Assembly (NCBI GenBank): GCA_963829955.1
Contig: CAWHKS010000015.1
Coordinates: 206,047 to 270,046, forward strand
Direction of reading: 5' to 3'
Source of the DNA: DASTFY01 sp963829955
Lineage (GTDB): Bacteria; Actinomycetota; Acidimicrobiia; Acidimicrobiales; Ilumatobacteraceae
DNA length: 64,000 nt
Of this stretch, positions 34,190 to 43,279 are shown one piece after another. The position numbers were made by a program, and so were the translations under genes. The notes under the pieces were generated by a model, which searched no databases, had not been told where the DNA came from, and was given only the letters and a program-made list of their open reading frames with translations. The first letter of the stretch is position 1. Each line of letters begins with the position of its first letter.

Positions 34190-36808
34190 TCAGGCCAGAA
34201 GCGCGACGACCGCGTCGCGGGCGAGAGCCATCGCCTGGTCGATCGTGAGCGTGGTCCCCCTGGTTCGCCACTGGACGAGGTCGTCCTCGTCGATGCCGCT
34301 CAGGTGAGGTCCGGCGCGGCGCTCGCGGCCGACCTTGGCGGGAGCCTGCACCTCGCCAGCGTCGATTGCGGCGAAGAGCACGACAGCGTGCGCCGGATGG
34401 CCTCGGATGGCGAGCGCCTGCGCGATCTCCTCGAGCACCAGGACGCGCCCCCATGGGATGCGTAACCGCTCCCACAGCTCGGCGGACTCCAGCAGCGGGC
34501 CGAAGACGTCACGCGTCGTGGCCTCACGGCAAACGAGCTCGCCAACCTCCGAGCGCCATCAGGTTGTTCGCGACTTGGAACGTCGCCCCCGCCGAGCGGG
34601 CGAGGGAGAGCGCGTCTGCCACGAGCGCTGCGGCGAAACGGTCCTCGTCGTGCAGGTAGTGCGTCACACTCCGGTAGAAGGCCAGGCGGGCCGAGAAGAC
34701 TGGACTGGCCATACGGCGCGCGATGGGGTCGACAGCGGAGGCGTCGAGCCCGCCGAGGAGCACGAGGAAGCACGCGACCTCAGCGCTCGCCCAGCTGGTG
34801 TCGTCTCCGTACCTGGCGAGCAGATCCTCGAACTGCGCGATCGCATCGGGCCACCTCGCAGGATCGAGCGACGCCTCGACCGCGGCGGCCTGCAGGTACA
34901 GCTGGTGCTCCATGGCGGAGGGCGCCGACGCCATGCGCGCCGCCGCCTCGTTGAGGTCCGTACCCCGCTTCTGGAAGAGCCAGAAGCGACAGGCCGCCGA
35001 CAGCAGGGCCATCTCGACGTCGTCATGACGTCCCCGGACCAGAGGAATGGTGGCATCGCACCAGTCGGCGAGCTCCATGATGCCCCGCTCCCGACACACC
35101 AGGCTGAGGCCACCGAGGATTGCGACCGCGGCCTCGGCATCGCCGGCGTCGCACAGGTGACGGTGGGCCTGGCGGAAGTTCGGGAAGTCGCGCTCGACGA
35201 GATCGGCCCAGCGACCGAAGTCGGGACCCTCGGCGCCCCGCCCGACCGCTCGGGCGACGTCGACGAACCACCGGGCATGGCGGCGCTCGGACTGGCGGCG
35301 CTCTGCGTCACCGCTGAGGGCGGCGACGCGCTGCCTGATCGGTTCCAGCAGGCGGTGCCGGACCTCGAGGTCGGTCACCTCCTGGATCATGAGCCCCGAC
35401 TCCTCGACCTCCTCGAGCGCCCGTACGACGTCTACGGTGTGGACCTCGGCATCCGAGGCCACGGCCTCGGCGGCATCGACCGTGAAGCCGCCGATCATCA
35501 CCGTCAGGCGGGCGAGCACTCGTCGGGCGGTGGACGACAGCTCGTGCCACGACCACTTGATGAGTCGGTCCAGGTCACGATGGCGCTCGTCGAAGATGCC
35601 CGTGGCGTCGGTGAGCACCTCAGGCGTTCGTTCGAGCCGGATGAGCAGCTCGTGCGGGGTCAGCGTCCGGCATCGGGCGGCCGCCAGCTCCAGCGCGAGC
35701 GGTACGCCATCCAGACGCCCGCAGAGCTCCTCGGCCGTAGGATCCCGGTCGAGCTCCCGGCCCGCGATGGCAACGCGATCGACGAAGAGGTCGACGGCGG
35801 CGACCTGATCGAGTGGACGAAGCGGCATCCTGACCTCGCCGACCACTCCGAGCGGCACACGACTCGTGACCAGCAGGTGGACCTGCGGGCAGTGGCGCAC
35901 GATCGGCTGGACCGCTCCGCGAGCGGCGGGGACGACCTCTTCACAGTTGTCGAGGACAAGGAGGACCCTGCGGTCCCCGAGCCATGCGACGACGCTCTCC
36001 GGGACGGAGCGATCTGGCTCGCGTCGCACCCCGATGCCGTCGGCGATGGCGTTGTCCGTCGCCTCGGCACTGATGCCAGCCAGCCCTATGAAGTAGATGC
36101 CGTCGGGAAACTCGTCGACCAACTGCTGCGCGACGTGGGCCGCCAGACGGGTCTTCCCCAGCCCGCCAGGTCCCGTCAGGACGACGACGCGGTGCTCCAC
36201 GACCCGCTGGCGGAGCGCGTCCATCTCCGCCCGGCGTCCCCAGAACCGCGTATCCCACTCCGGCAGGCGAATGCTCGCCGATCCGGACGAGCGCAACGGC
36301 GGAAACGGCTGGCTGCCCACTTGGAAGACCCGCTCGGGCGCCGCCAGGTCCTTCAACCGCTGCACACCCAGATCGAGCGCATCACCTGTACCGAGCAGTT
36401 GCGCGGTCACCGACGAGAGCAGCACCTGACCGGCGTTGGCTGCCGACATGAGCCGGGCAGCCCGGTTCAGCGTCGGACCGAAGTAGTCACCGTCCCGCTC
36501 ATCGGCTGTGCCCGTGTGAACGCCCATCCGCACGGCGATGACGACCGGCAACGGCCAAGGTTCGGACGCCAGGGATGACTGGATGTCGGTGGCCGCCGAG
36601 ACCGCCTCTCCCGGCGTCCAGAACGCCGCTGCGAATCCGTCCCCCGAGGTCGAGAAGATGTAGCCGCGGCGCGCTTCGATGCCCGTGCGGACGATTTCGT
36701 CGTGCCGCGCCATCGCGGATGCCATCTCGCCAGGGTGCGCGTCCACTGGCGCGTCGAATTCTCGACGTCGGTGAACAGGAACGACACCGTGCCCGTCGGC
36801 GGCCCCAC
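34190..36808 (-). pseudogene. Class III nucleotidyl cyclase domain + AAA/STAND ATPase regulator, two frameshifts
   Basis: Three frames form one ~870-residue regulator. The N-terminal frame starts at the GTG at 36808 with GTVSFLFTDVENSTRQW, including the metal-binding Asp of a class III cyclase. The second frame has YIFSTSGDGFAAAF and GDYFGPTLNRAARLM, then the P-loop VVLTGPGGLGKTRLA, LLVLDNCEEVVPAA and a long helical repeat region. The third frame ends LEEIAQALAIRGHPAHAVVL. The joins are at about 36738 (one base missing) and about 34540. The intact protein would combine nucleotide cyclase-like sensing with a STAND ATPase. It converges on the nitronate monooxygenase. No LuxR DNA-binding domain is visible. 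Confidence 0.82.
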
Positions 36809-36861
36809 ACCCCGATTGTCCCACCCCTCGGCCGTCAGGCGGGACGGTTGCCGTCGCCCGG

Positions 36862-37317
36862 TCAGCCGACGTGCAGTGTGTAGGTGTTCGTGCCGGCGAA
36901 GCCACCGGCGTAGGCGAACGACGTCACCACCACGTGGTCACCGCGCCGACACGAGCGGGTCCTCCGCCCAGGCCTGCTCGCACTCCGCCTTGGCGTCGGG
37001 TGTGACGTCGTCCGTCCAGCAGATGAGCGCCGCGGGAGTGCCAGCACCTTGGCCCTCGCGGGAACTGAGCACTCGAAGTCCTGATCGGCAAACGCAGGAA
37101 GGTAGAAGACCTTGTCCTTGCGTGGGCCGCCGAGGCACTCCAGCGGCCACGGGTTGGATTCGGTCGACTTCATGAGGTCGTCGGCGAGGACGTTCCACGT
37201 CGACTGGGTCGACGCTCCGCCCGTGTGCGCGGGTGTCGATGCCACCACCACCACCCCCACCGCCGTCGCCGCCACTGGGACGAACACCGCCGGCCGTCGC
37301 CCGATCGAGCCCCGCAT
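36862..37317 (-). CDS. Secreted hypothetical protein; middle part probably out of frame
   Basis: The 151-residue ORF begins MRGSIGRRPAVFVPVAATAV with a Sec-type signal ending near TPAHTGG. The start and end look like a real extracellular domain: WPLECLGGPRKDKVFYLP and TSFAYAGGFAGTNTYTL. The middle RRSSAGRTTSHPTPRRSASR is low-complexity. Over the same bases the next frame gives ALICWTDDVTPDAKAECEQA, which looks coding and would add conserved cysteines. Two compensating indels near 37045 and 36945 would explain this. No family is recognised. It lies 53 bases upstream of the cyclase-ATPase on the same strand. Confidence 0.6.
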   Translation of the reverse strand: MRGSIGRRPAVFVPVAATAVGVVVVASTPAHTGGASTQSTWNVLADDLMKSTESNPWPLECLGGPRKDKVFYLPAFADQDFECSVPARAKVLALPRRSSAGRTTSHPTPRRSASRPGRRTRSCRRGDHVVVTSFAYAGGFAGTNTYTLHVG

Positions 37318-37375
37318 CCCGCCCCTCCCAATTCCTCGCCGTCGCCCGCAGTAAGCACGGCTGTCAATCCTGGTC

Positions 37376-37400
37376 CGCTCGTTCGACCCTGGGTCGAGCG
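37376..37400. promoter_or_regulatory. Imperfect inverted repeat in the divergent region before the GYD gene
   Basis: CGCTC-GTT-CGACCC is followed by T and GGGTCGAGCG, giving arms that pair over eleven positions with a small bulge. It lies between the divergent starts at 37317 and 37473. This could be a regulator-binding site; a short terminator is less likely because no gene ends here. Confidence 0.3.
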
Positions 37401-37472
37401 GGGCCTCCCCGGTGCGACGGCAATACTTCGTGCGAACGGTGACTCACGCGAGTCGTCGAAGGAGGGAACACG

Positions 37473-37799
37473 ATGGCGCTCTACCTGACGAGGTTCAGCT
37501 ACACGCCCGAGACGTGGGCGAGACTGATCGCCAACCCGGAGGACCGTCGGAAGGCCGCGCAGGAGTACATCGAGTCCGTCGGTGGGAAGCTCCACGGGTT
37601 CTGGTACGCCTTCGGCGAGCATGACGGGTACAACCTCTGGGAAGCGCCGGACAACGTCTCCATGGCCGCGGTGGCGTTGGCCATCGGTGGGGGCGGCGCG
37701 CTCAGCTCGCTCGAGACGACGGTCCTCCTGACCGTCGAGGAGACGATCGACGCGCTGCGCAAGGCCGGCGAGATCAGATACCGGGCCCCCGGCTCGTAG
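37473..37799 (+). CDS. GYD-domain protein
   Basis: The 108-residue protein has a strong ribosome-binding site, AAGGAGG, ending 8 bases before the ATG. It has the ferredoxin-like GYD pattern: LYLTRFSYTPETWARL at the start, GGKLHGFWYAFGEHDGYNLW with the Gly-Tyr-Asp that names the family in modified form (DGYN), and SSLETTVLLTVEETIDAL near the end. The function is unknown; such proteins are small, cytoplasmic and probably oligomeric. It is followed by the CYTH/Ppx gene after 52 bases on the same strand. Confidence 0.85.
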   Translation: MALYLTRFSYTPETWARLIANPEDRRKAAQEYIESVGGKLHGFWYAFGEHDGYNLWEAPDNVSMAAVALAIGGGGALSSLETTVLLTVEETIDALRKAGEIRYRAPGS

Positions 37800-37851
37800 T
37801 CGCGCGGACATTCCGAGGCCGAGAGGTCCGGCGACCACTACCGTCGCGCCG

Positions 37852-39357
37852 ATGACCGAGCCGCCGCCCACGATCATCCCCCGTTGGGAGTGGCGGACGT
37901 TCGGCCGCGACTTCGCCGACGCGGAGGACTCCATCGAGGCGATGCCATCGAGCGGGAGCGAGGAGAGCGACGAGCTGTACCTGCTGTCGCCGGACGGCGA
38001 GAACGTGAAGGTCCGGGACGGGCTCTTGGACATCAAGGTGCTCCGCGAGGTCGACCGTGCCGGGCTGCAGCGGTGGGAGCCGGTGCTGAAGGCCGACTTC
38101 CCGCTGTCGCCGGCCGACGTGGCCACGGCGTTCGAGGCGCTCCGGCAGCCCCATCCGCCGCTGACGCGAGACACGTACACGCTCGAGCAGTTCGTCGCCG
38201 AGCTCATCGAGCCGTCGCCGGTGCTCCGCGCCGTGCCGGTCCACAAGCGCCGAGCCCGGTACATCATCCACGGCTGCAAGGGGGAGCTGTCGGAGGTCGC
38301 GGTCGACGGGTCGAGCACCCGAACCATCGCCGTCGAGCTCGAGGACCAGGCCGCCGTCCTGGCGGCTGTGGAGGCCCTCGGCTTGCGGGACCTGGTGAAC
38401 ACCAGCTTCCCCGCCGGGCTGCAGGCACTCGTGGACGGGGAGCGGCCGCGCTACGCGGTGATCGACTGCGGTACGAACTCGATCAAGTTCCACGTCGGCG
38501 AGCGCGAGGACGACGGTACGTGGACCTCGCTCGTCGACCGCGCGGAGATCACACGCCTGGGCGAGGGCGCGGCCGAGTCCGGGACGATCTCTCAGGAAGC
38601 CATCGACCGCGCGGCGACCACCGTGGGCGCGATGGCCGAGGAGGCGCGCGACCTCCATGTTCGCGCCATCGCCGCCGTAGGCACGGCGATCCTGCGCAGC
38701 GCTCGGAACGGCTCCGAGGTCGTGGCCGCGATCGAGGAGTCCACCGGCATCCGGATCGACGTGATCTCCGGCGAGGAGGAGAGCCGCCTGGCCTATCTGG
38801 CCGTCCGGGCCGGTCTCCCAGCGTTCGACGGCTCGATGGTCGTGTTCGACACGGGCGGCGGCAGCACGCAGGTCACGTTCGGCCACGGCGCGGAGGTGTC
38901 CGAGCGCTTCAGCGTCGACGTCGGGGCCGTGCGGTTCACGGAGCGCTTCGGGCTCGACCGCGCCGTGTCGACCGACGAGCTGGAGGCCGCACTCGGCGCC
39001 ATCGCTGCGGACCTCACCCGGCTCGACGACCGCCCCCCGCCGGAGCGGCTGGTGGGGATGGGCGGCGCCATCACCAACCTGACCGCGGTGAGCCTCGACC
39101 TGGCGCCGTACGACCCCGACCGCGTGCAGGGTGCAGTGCTCGAGCGGGCGGAGATCGATCGGCAGATCGAGCTCTACCGCACGCGCGACACTGAGGATCG
39201 ACGCTCGATCGTCGGGCTGCAGCCCAAACGAGCCGACGTGATCCTCGCCGGGGTATGCATCGTCCGCGTCGTGATGGACAAGCTCGGCCAGACGTCCTTG
39301 ACGGTCAGCGACCGGGCTCTACGCCACGGCCTGCTCGCCGAGCGCTTCGGCGCGTAG
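37852..39357 (+). CDS. CYTH-like domain fused to Ppx/GppA phosphatase
   Basis: The 501-residue protein has two parts. From residue ~200 it is a Ppx/GppA phosphatase: YAVIDCGTNSIKFHVGERE, AVGTAILRSARNG, SGEEESRLAYLAV, VVFDTGGGSTQVTFGHG and the LLAERF end. Ppx enzymes remove terminal phosphates from polyphosphate or hydrolyse (p)ppGpp. The N-terminal ~190 residues have charged strands such as ENVKVRDGLLDIKVLREVD and HKRRARYIIHGCKGELSEV. This beta-strand and basic-residue pattern resembles a CYTH/triphosphate-tunnel domain, although the usual E-x-E-x-K start is changed to WEWRTF. The fusion joins two phosphate-chain-binding folds. The CYTH assignment is an inference. Confidence 0.75.
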   Translation: MTEPPPTIIPRWEWRTFGRDFADAEDSIEAMPSSGSEESDELYLLSPDGENVKVRDGLLDIKVLREVDRAGLQRWEPVLKADFPLSPADVATAFEALRQPHPPLTRDTYTLEQFVAELIEPSPVLRAVPVHKRRARYIIHGCKGELSEVAVDGSSTRTIAVELEDQAAVLAAVEALGLRDLVNTSFPAGLQALVDGERPRYAVIDCGTNSIKFHVGEREDDGTWTSLVDRAEITRLGEGAAESGTISQEAIDRAATTVGAMAEEARDLHVRAIAAVGTAILRSARNGSEVVAAIEESTGIRIDVISGEEESRLAYLAVRAGLPAFDGSMVVFDTGGGSTQVTFGHGAEVSERFSVDVGAVRFTERFGLDRAVSTDELEAALGAIAADLTRLDDRPPPERLVGMGGAITNLTAVSLDLAPYDPDRVQGAVLERAEIDRQIELYRTRDTEDRRSIVGLQPKRADVILAGVCIVRVVMDKLGQTSLTVSDRALRHGLLAERFGA

Positions 39358-39370
39358 GTGCGCTGGGGCC

Positions 39371-40147
39371 ATGAGCTGGGAGATGGTGGACGAGGGATGG
39401 GGACGCAAGGCGATCGACTTCTCGACCCTGGCCGAGCCCAGCAGCTGCCGCGAATACGTCTTCATGCACTCACGCCTCCGTTTGGGTGACGAGGATCGAG
39501 TTCTCGATGTTGCGTGCGGCTCGGGGTTGGCCATCGAGCTGGCCCGGATGCGCGGCGCGCGGTGTAGCGGGATCGACGCGTCGCCGCGGCTGGTGGCGAT
39601 CGCCCGATACCGGAACCCTGAGAGCGACATCCGAGTCGGCGACATGAACGCCCTGCCCTGGGATGATGCGACCTTCGCCGTGGCGACGAGCTTTCGTGGC
39701 ATCTGGGGTACGACCCCAGGAGCGATGGCCGAGATCCGCCGGGTCCTGCAAGAGGGCGGCCGGTTCGCGATGACGGTGTGGGGTGACGTCAAGAAATCCT
39801 CCGGCGTGTGGATGTTCGCGCCGTTCCGATGGGCGACGACCGAGAAGGTCGACCACCAGGCCGACATGGTGGCTCTCGGTCGGCCCGGCATCGGCGATGC
39901 CTTCCTGAGGGAGAGCGGCTTCGAACCGGAGGAACGATTCGTCGTGCCGGTCGCCTTCGAGTACCCCGATCCTGAGACGTACGCGAGAGGGATCGCGTCG
40001 ACCGGACCTGCCTACGAAGCCATGCAGAACATCGGCGAGAACACCTTCCTGGAGCGGGCGGCCGAGCTGGCACGCCAGCACGTCGTCGACGGTTTGCCGC
40101 TACGCGGCGAGATCCAGCTGTTCGGCTACATCGGCACGAAACGGTGA
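39371..40147 (+). CDS. Class I SAM-dependent methyltransferase
   Basis: The 258-residue protein carries methyltransferase motif I, VLDVACGSGLAIELARMR, and the acidic end of strand 2 in CSGIDAS. The post-I region is SDIRVGDMNALPWDDATF, and AEIRRVLQEGGRFAMTVW is a typical motif III. It begins at the ATG at 39371, 13 bases after the Ppx stop, and is probably in the same transcription unit. The methyl acceptor cannot be predicted; the closest pattern is of the UbiE/Methyltransf_11 type. Confidence 0.87.
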   Translation: MSWEMVDEGWGRKAIDFSTLAEPSSCREYVFMHSRLRLGDEDRVLDVACGSGLAIELARMRGARCSGIDASPRLVAIARYRNPESDIRVGDMNALPWDDATFAVATSFRGIWGTTPGAMAEIRRVLQEGGRFAMTVWGDVKKSSGVWMFAPFRWATTEKVDHQADMVALGRPGIGDAFLRESGFEPEERFVVPVAFEYPDPETYARGIASTGPAYEAMQNIGENTFLERAAELARQHVVDGLPLRGEIQLFGYIGTKR

Positions 40148-40306
40148 ACCCCTGACGGGGTCAGCCTCAATCGCCCCAACGGATTCGTCGGTCAGGCACG
40201 ATCGCGGGGCCCTTACGCCGTAGCCTGAGGACGAACGAACACCCACGGTTGACGCTGAGCCGCTCCCCCGCCCCGCATCCTTCCGTCGAGAGATAGGGAG
40301 GCATCG

Positions 40307-40327
40307 ATGGGCGATGCAGCATCATGA
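40307..40327 (+). CDS. Six-codon leader ORF overlapping the desaturase start
   Basis: ATG GGC GAT GCA GCA TCA TGA encodes MGDAAS. It has a purine-rich site, AGGGAG, 6 bases upstream. Its stop overlaps the start of the desaturase by 4 bases (ATGA at 40324-40327). The desaturase has no Shine-Dalgarno of its own at that start other than the one serving the leader. Translation of the leader could deliver ribosomes to the desaturase, or this could be a chance ORF. Confidence 0.35.
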   Translation: MGDAAS

Positions 40328-41370
40328 CGAGCAGTTGTCAGACAGTCGGGACGCGCCCGGACCCGGGTGACGTCGGCACCGACTCGATGGGCCGAGCGGG
40401 CAGCCAATCCCAGACCACCACCGGTCCCGATGCGCAGGTGCCGTCGGTGTCCGATGGCATCTACTGGACGAACGTCATCGGTCTCGGCCTCATCCATCTG
40501 GGCGCCTTGGCGGGGATCATCCACCTGGTGCGTCACCCGTCGCTGCAGACGATCGTGCTGGCCGTCACGCTCTACACGCTATGTGGACTTTCGATCACGG
40601 CGGGGTACCACCGGCTCTTCGCCCATCGCACCTATCGCGCCAGCGCGGCGGTCCGCTGGTTCTTCCTGGTGTTCGGCGCGGCGGCGTTCCAGAGCTCCGC
40701 CCTCACGTGGAGCGCAGACCACCGAGCCCATCACGCCGACACGGACGGGCCGGGAGACCCCCACGCGGTGGCCCGGGGGTGGTGGTGGGTGCACGTGGGC
40801 TGGCTGTTCCACCTTCGGGAGGCATCGGCCGATGTCTCCCGGCTGACCGACCTCTATGAGCTGCGCAGCATGCGGCTGCAACACCGCTGCTACCGGACGG
40901 TGGCGATCGGCGTCGGGCTCGTCGTCCCGATGGCCATTGCGTCCCTCTGGGGGGATCCGTGGGGTGGACTCCTCGTCGCGGGCTTGCTTCGCGGCGCCGT
41001 GATGCTGCAATCGACGTTCTGCGTGAACTCGCTGGCCCATGCCATCGGCAGGCCGGTCTACGGCACCGACGTGTCGGCCCGGGACAGCGTTGTCACGGCC
41101 ATGGTGACCTTCGGCGAGGGCTATCACAGCTTCCACCATTGCTTCCCGTACGACTATCGCAACGCTGTGCACTGGTGGCAGTACGACCCGGGCAAGTGGT
41201 TGATCTGGAGCCTGAGCCGAATGGGTCTCGTCAGCAAGACGCGCCGGGCATCGGCCACGACGATTGCGCGCGGGAGGGCACGTGCACTCGGGATGAAGAA
41301 GGCGCAGTCGAGCGGAGGAGGCGCGGCCGCGGCCGAATTCGGCCGAGCCACCGCCGAGGCCGTGCGCTAG
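40324..41370 (+). CDS. Acyl-CoA/acyl-lipid delta-9 desaturase
   Basis: The 348-residue membrane protein has the three histidine boxes of soluble-substrate delta-9 desaturases: HRLFAHRTYR, WSADHRAHHADTD and EGYHSFHHCFPYDYRN. About four hydrophobic helices lie between them. It should introduce a double bond into a fatty acyl chain, using O2 and electrons from a reductase not in this window. The start chosen is the ATG at 40324, but the first ~30 residues are not conserved, so ATG at 40388 is an alternative. A six-codon leader ORF overlaps the start. The C-terminus is rich in Ala and Gly. It converges on the P450 gene. Confidence 0.92.
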   Translation: MTSSCQTVGTRPDPGDVGTDSMGRAGSQSQTTTGPDAQVPSVSDGIYWTNVIGLGLIHLGALAGIIHLVRHPSLQTIVLAVTLYTLCGLSITAGYHRLFAHRTYRASAAVRWFFLVFGAAAFQSSALTWSADHRAHHADTDGPGDPHAVARGWWWVHVGWLFHLREASADVSRLTDLYELRSMRLQHRCYRTVAIGVGLVVPMAIASLWGDPWGGLLVAGLLRGAVMLQSTFCVNSLAHAIGRPVYGTDVSARDSVVTAMVTFGEGYHSFHHCFPYDYRNAVHWWQYDPGKWLIWSLSRMGLVSKTRRASATTIARGRARALGMKKAQSSGGGAAAAEFGRATAEAVR

Positions 41371-41392
41371 CTACGCAGAAGACGGTGTGTTC

Positions 41393-42787
41393 TCAAGCAG
41401 TGCTGGTCGTTCGACCAGTTCCGAGTGAGAGCGGCGTCTCCGCCTTGGTGAACTGGAGGTTCAGCTTCAGCGTGCCGAGCATGATCCCTGGCTGGTGCAA
41501 CCAGTCGTTGCCGTCGCCGTACTCGATCGACTCGAGCCGGTCCAGCAGCACACCCCAGGCGATCTGCTGCTCCACACGCGACAGGTTGGCCCCCGGACAC
41601 ACCCGTGGACCCGTGGAGAACGCCACGTGGCGGGTGAGCCCGGCCCGGTCGAGGTCGAGATCGAACGGGCAGGCAAACTCCTCCTCGTCGACGTTGGCCG
41701 CACCGAACCGCAGGTGCAGCAGCGAGCCTGCCGGCACCTCGACACCCTGGAAGACCTCGTCCTGGGAGGTGGCGCGGGTCGAGAGCCCGTGAGTGGGCGA
41801 GCGCATCCGCATTCCTTCCTCGGTGAACGAACGCACCTTCGCTCGATCGTGGCGCAACTGCTCGAAAAGGCCGGGAGGCTCGCACAGCAGTTGGGCCTGC
41901 TCCTCGAGCGTGTACTGCGTCGTCTCGAGGCCACCGATGATCATCGCGTGCACGATCCCGGCGATCTCGAGGTCCGTGAGCTTGCGGTCGAGCGCCCCGT
42001 AGTAGACGTCGCACAGGAAGCTGACCATGTCGTCCTGAGGGTCCAGGCGCTTCGCACGGACGTGTTCGTAGATGTAGTCCTGGAAGCCGTCGAGGCGAGC
42101 GAGCATGTCCGCGGTCTGCTCCGCAGTGAGCTCGTGCGTGAGCCCGGTCCCGTGAACGAACGGCGTGACGACGGCATCGCCCCATCGGGCGAGCTGCGGG
42201 ATGTCTTGGAGGGGGAACCCGAGGAGGCTCGCCATCACGCGCTGGGGCAGCGGCCGCGCGAAGCGGCCGATGAACTCGACCTTGCCCTCATCGATCCACT
42301 CATCGACCAGGTCGTTCGCGTGCTTGGTGATCATGTCCCGGTGGCGCAGCGCGCCCGGCCCGACCCACGGGTCGGTGAGCTCCTTGCGGTGCCGGGTGTA
42401 GAGCGCTTGCGTCGGACGCAACGACACCATCGCCGCGTACATCAAGTTGTGGTAGGTGGCGTAGGTCTGCTCCGCTGACAGGCCCTGGCCGGCGTAGCCA
42501 CCAACTCGTACTTGCGTCAGGCTCGGGAACCGCTCGGGATCCTTGACCACGCGGGAGACGTCGGCGTGCTTGGTGAGCACGAAAGCATCGGTCCCGGGCG
42601 TCAGGCCACCGCCCTCGATGCGCAGAACCGGGGCCTCGCGGTGCAGGATCTCGTACGCCTCGTACCAGTGCTCCTGCGCGCCATCGCCGAACAGGTCGAC
42701 AGTGTCGAGGTCGACGGGACACGCCATCGGGCTGAGTTCGTGATTGACGTGCTTCGGATACGACGCCATGCGCGTGCAGTCCCCCAT
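41393..42787 (-). CDS. Cytochrome P450
   Basis: The 464-residue protein has the I-helix oxygen-activation motif MIIGGLETTQYTLEE, the ExxR motif in TEEGMRMRSPTHGLSTR and the haem-binding loop FSTGPRVCPGANLSRVEQQ with the proximal Cys. No membrane anchor is seen, so it is a soluble bacterial P450 that takes electrons from a ferredoxin. The ATG at 42787 is the first of several candidates, because MASYPKH and MACPVDL lie a few residues later. The substrate is unknown. It is divergent from the LspA-like gene and converges on the desaturase. Confidence 0.92.
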   Translation of the reverse strand: MGDCTRMASYPKHVNHELSPMACPVDLDTVDLFGDGAQEHWYEAYEILHREAPVLRIEGGGLTPGTDAFVLTKHADVSRVVKDPERFPSLTQVRVGGYAGQGLSAEQTYATYHNLMYAAMVSLRPTQALYTRHRKELTDPWVGPGALRHRDMITKHANDLVDEWIDEGKVEFIGRFARPLPQRVMASLLGFPLQDIPQLARWGDAVVTPFVHGTGLTHELTAEQTADMLARLDGFQDYIYEHVRAKRLDPQDDMVSFLCDVYYGALDRKLTDLEIAGIVHAMIIGGLETTQYTLEEQAQLLCEPPGLFEQLRHDRAKVRSFTEEGMRMRSPTHGLSTRATSQDEVFQGVEVPAGSLLHLRFGAANVDEEEFACPFDLDLDRAGLTRHVAFSTGPRVCPGANLSRVEQQIAWGVLLDRLESIEYGDGNDWLHQPGIMLGTLKLNLQFTKAETPLSLGTGRTTSTA

Positions 42788-42861
42788 CGAACGGCGACCA
42801 GCCTGTCTCGGATCAGCGCCAGCACGCTGACCTCAACGATCGAGGATAGACTCCGCCGCCT

Positions 42862-43278
42862 GTGTTCCTGGGGGCGTTGGGGACCGTGGTCGTCGCGGAT
42901 CAGCTCACGAAGGCCGTGATCGGCCACCTCATCCCGCCTGGGCAGGCGCGCCCGGCACTCGGTCAGGGCCGATGGACGCCGATGCGCCTGCGCCACGTCC
43001 AGCACGGCCGGCTCATCGTCAGCCGGACCGTGGCCGCGCTCTGCCTGGCGCCGATGGTCATCGGAGCCACTCTGCTCGCGGCGAGCGGTCGGGGCGCCAT
43101 GGGGCTGGTGCCCGTCGGGCTCGGGCTGGCTGCGGGCGGTGCGCTCGGCAACGCGCTCGACGTGCTCCGCGGGCGGCCGGTGATGGACTTCGTCGACGTG
43201 CGGATCTGGCCCGTGTTCAACGTGGCCGACGCGGCGATCACGGTCGGCGTGGTGCTCTCGCTGTACGGGCTGCGCTGA
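42862..43278 (+). CDS. LspA-like signal peptidase II family protein
   Basis: The 138-residue protein has the signal peptidase II core. It starts FLGALGTVVVADQLTKAVIG and has GGALGNALDVLRGRPVMDFVDV with the first catalytic Asp, then NVADAAITVGVVLSL with the second. The family removes the signal peptide from lipid-modified prolipoproteins in the membrane. It is shorter than housekeeping LspA (~160 residues), and the usual Arg after GNxxD is replaced by Val. It is directly followed by an Lgt-like gene after 1 base and may be a dedicated paralogue. Confidence 0.8.
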   Translation: MFLGALGTVVVADQLTKAVIGHLIPPGQARPALGQGRWTPMRLRHVQHGRLIVSRTVAALCLAPMVIGATLLAASGRGAMGLVPVGLGLAAGGALGNALDVLRGRPVMDFVDVRIWPVFNVADAAITVGVVLSLYGLR

Positions 43279-43279
43279 C

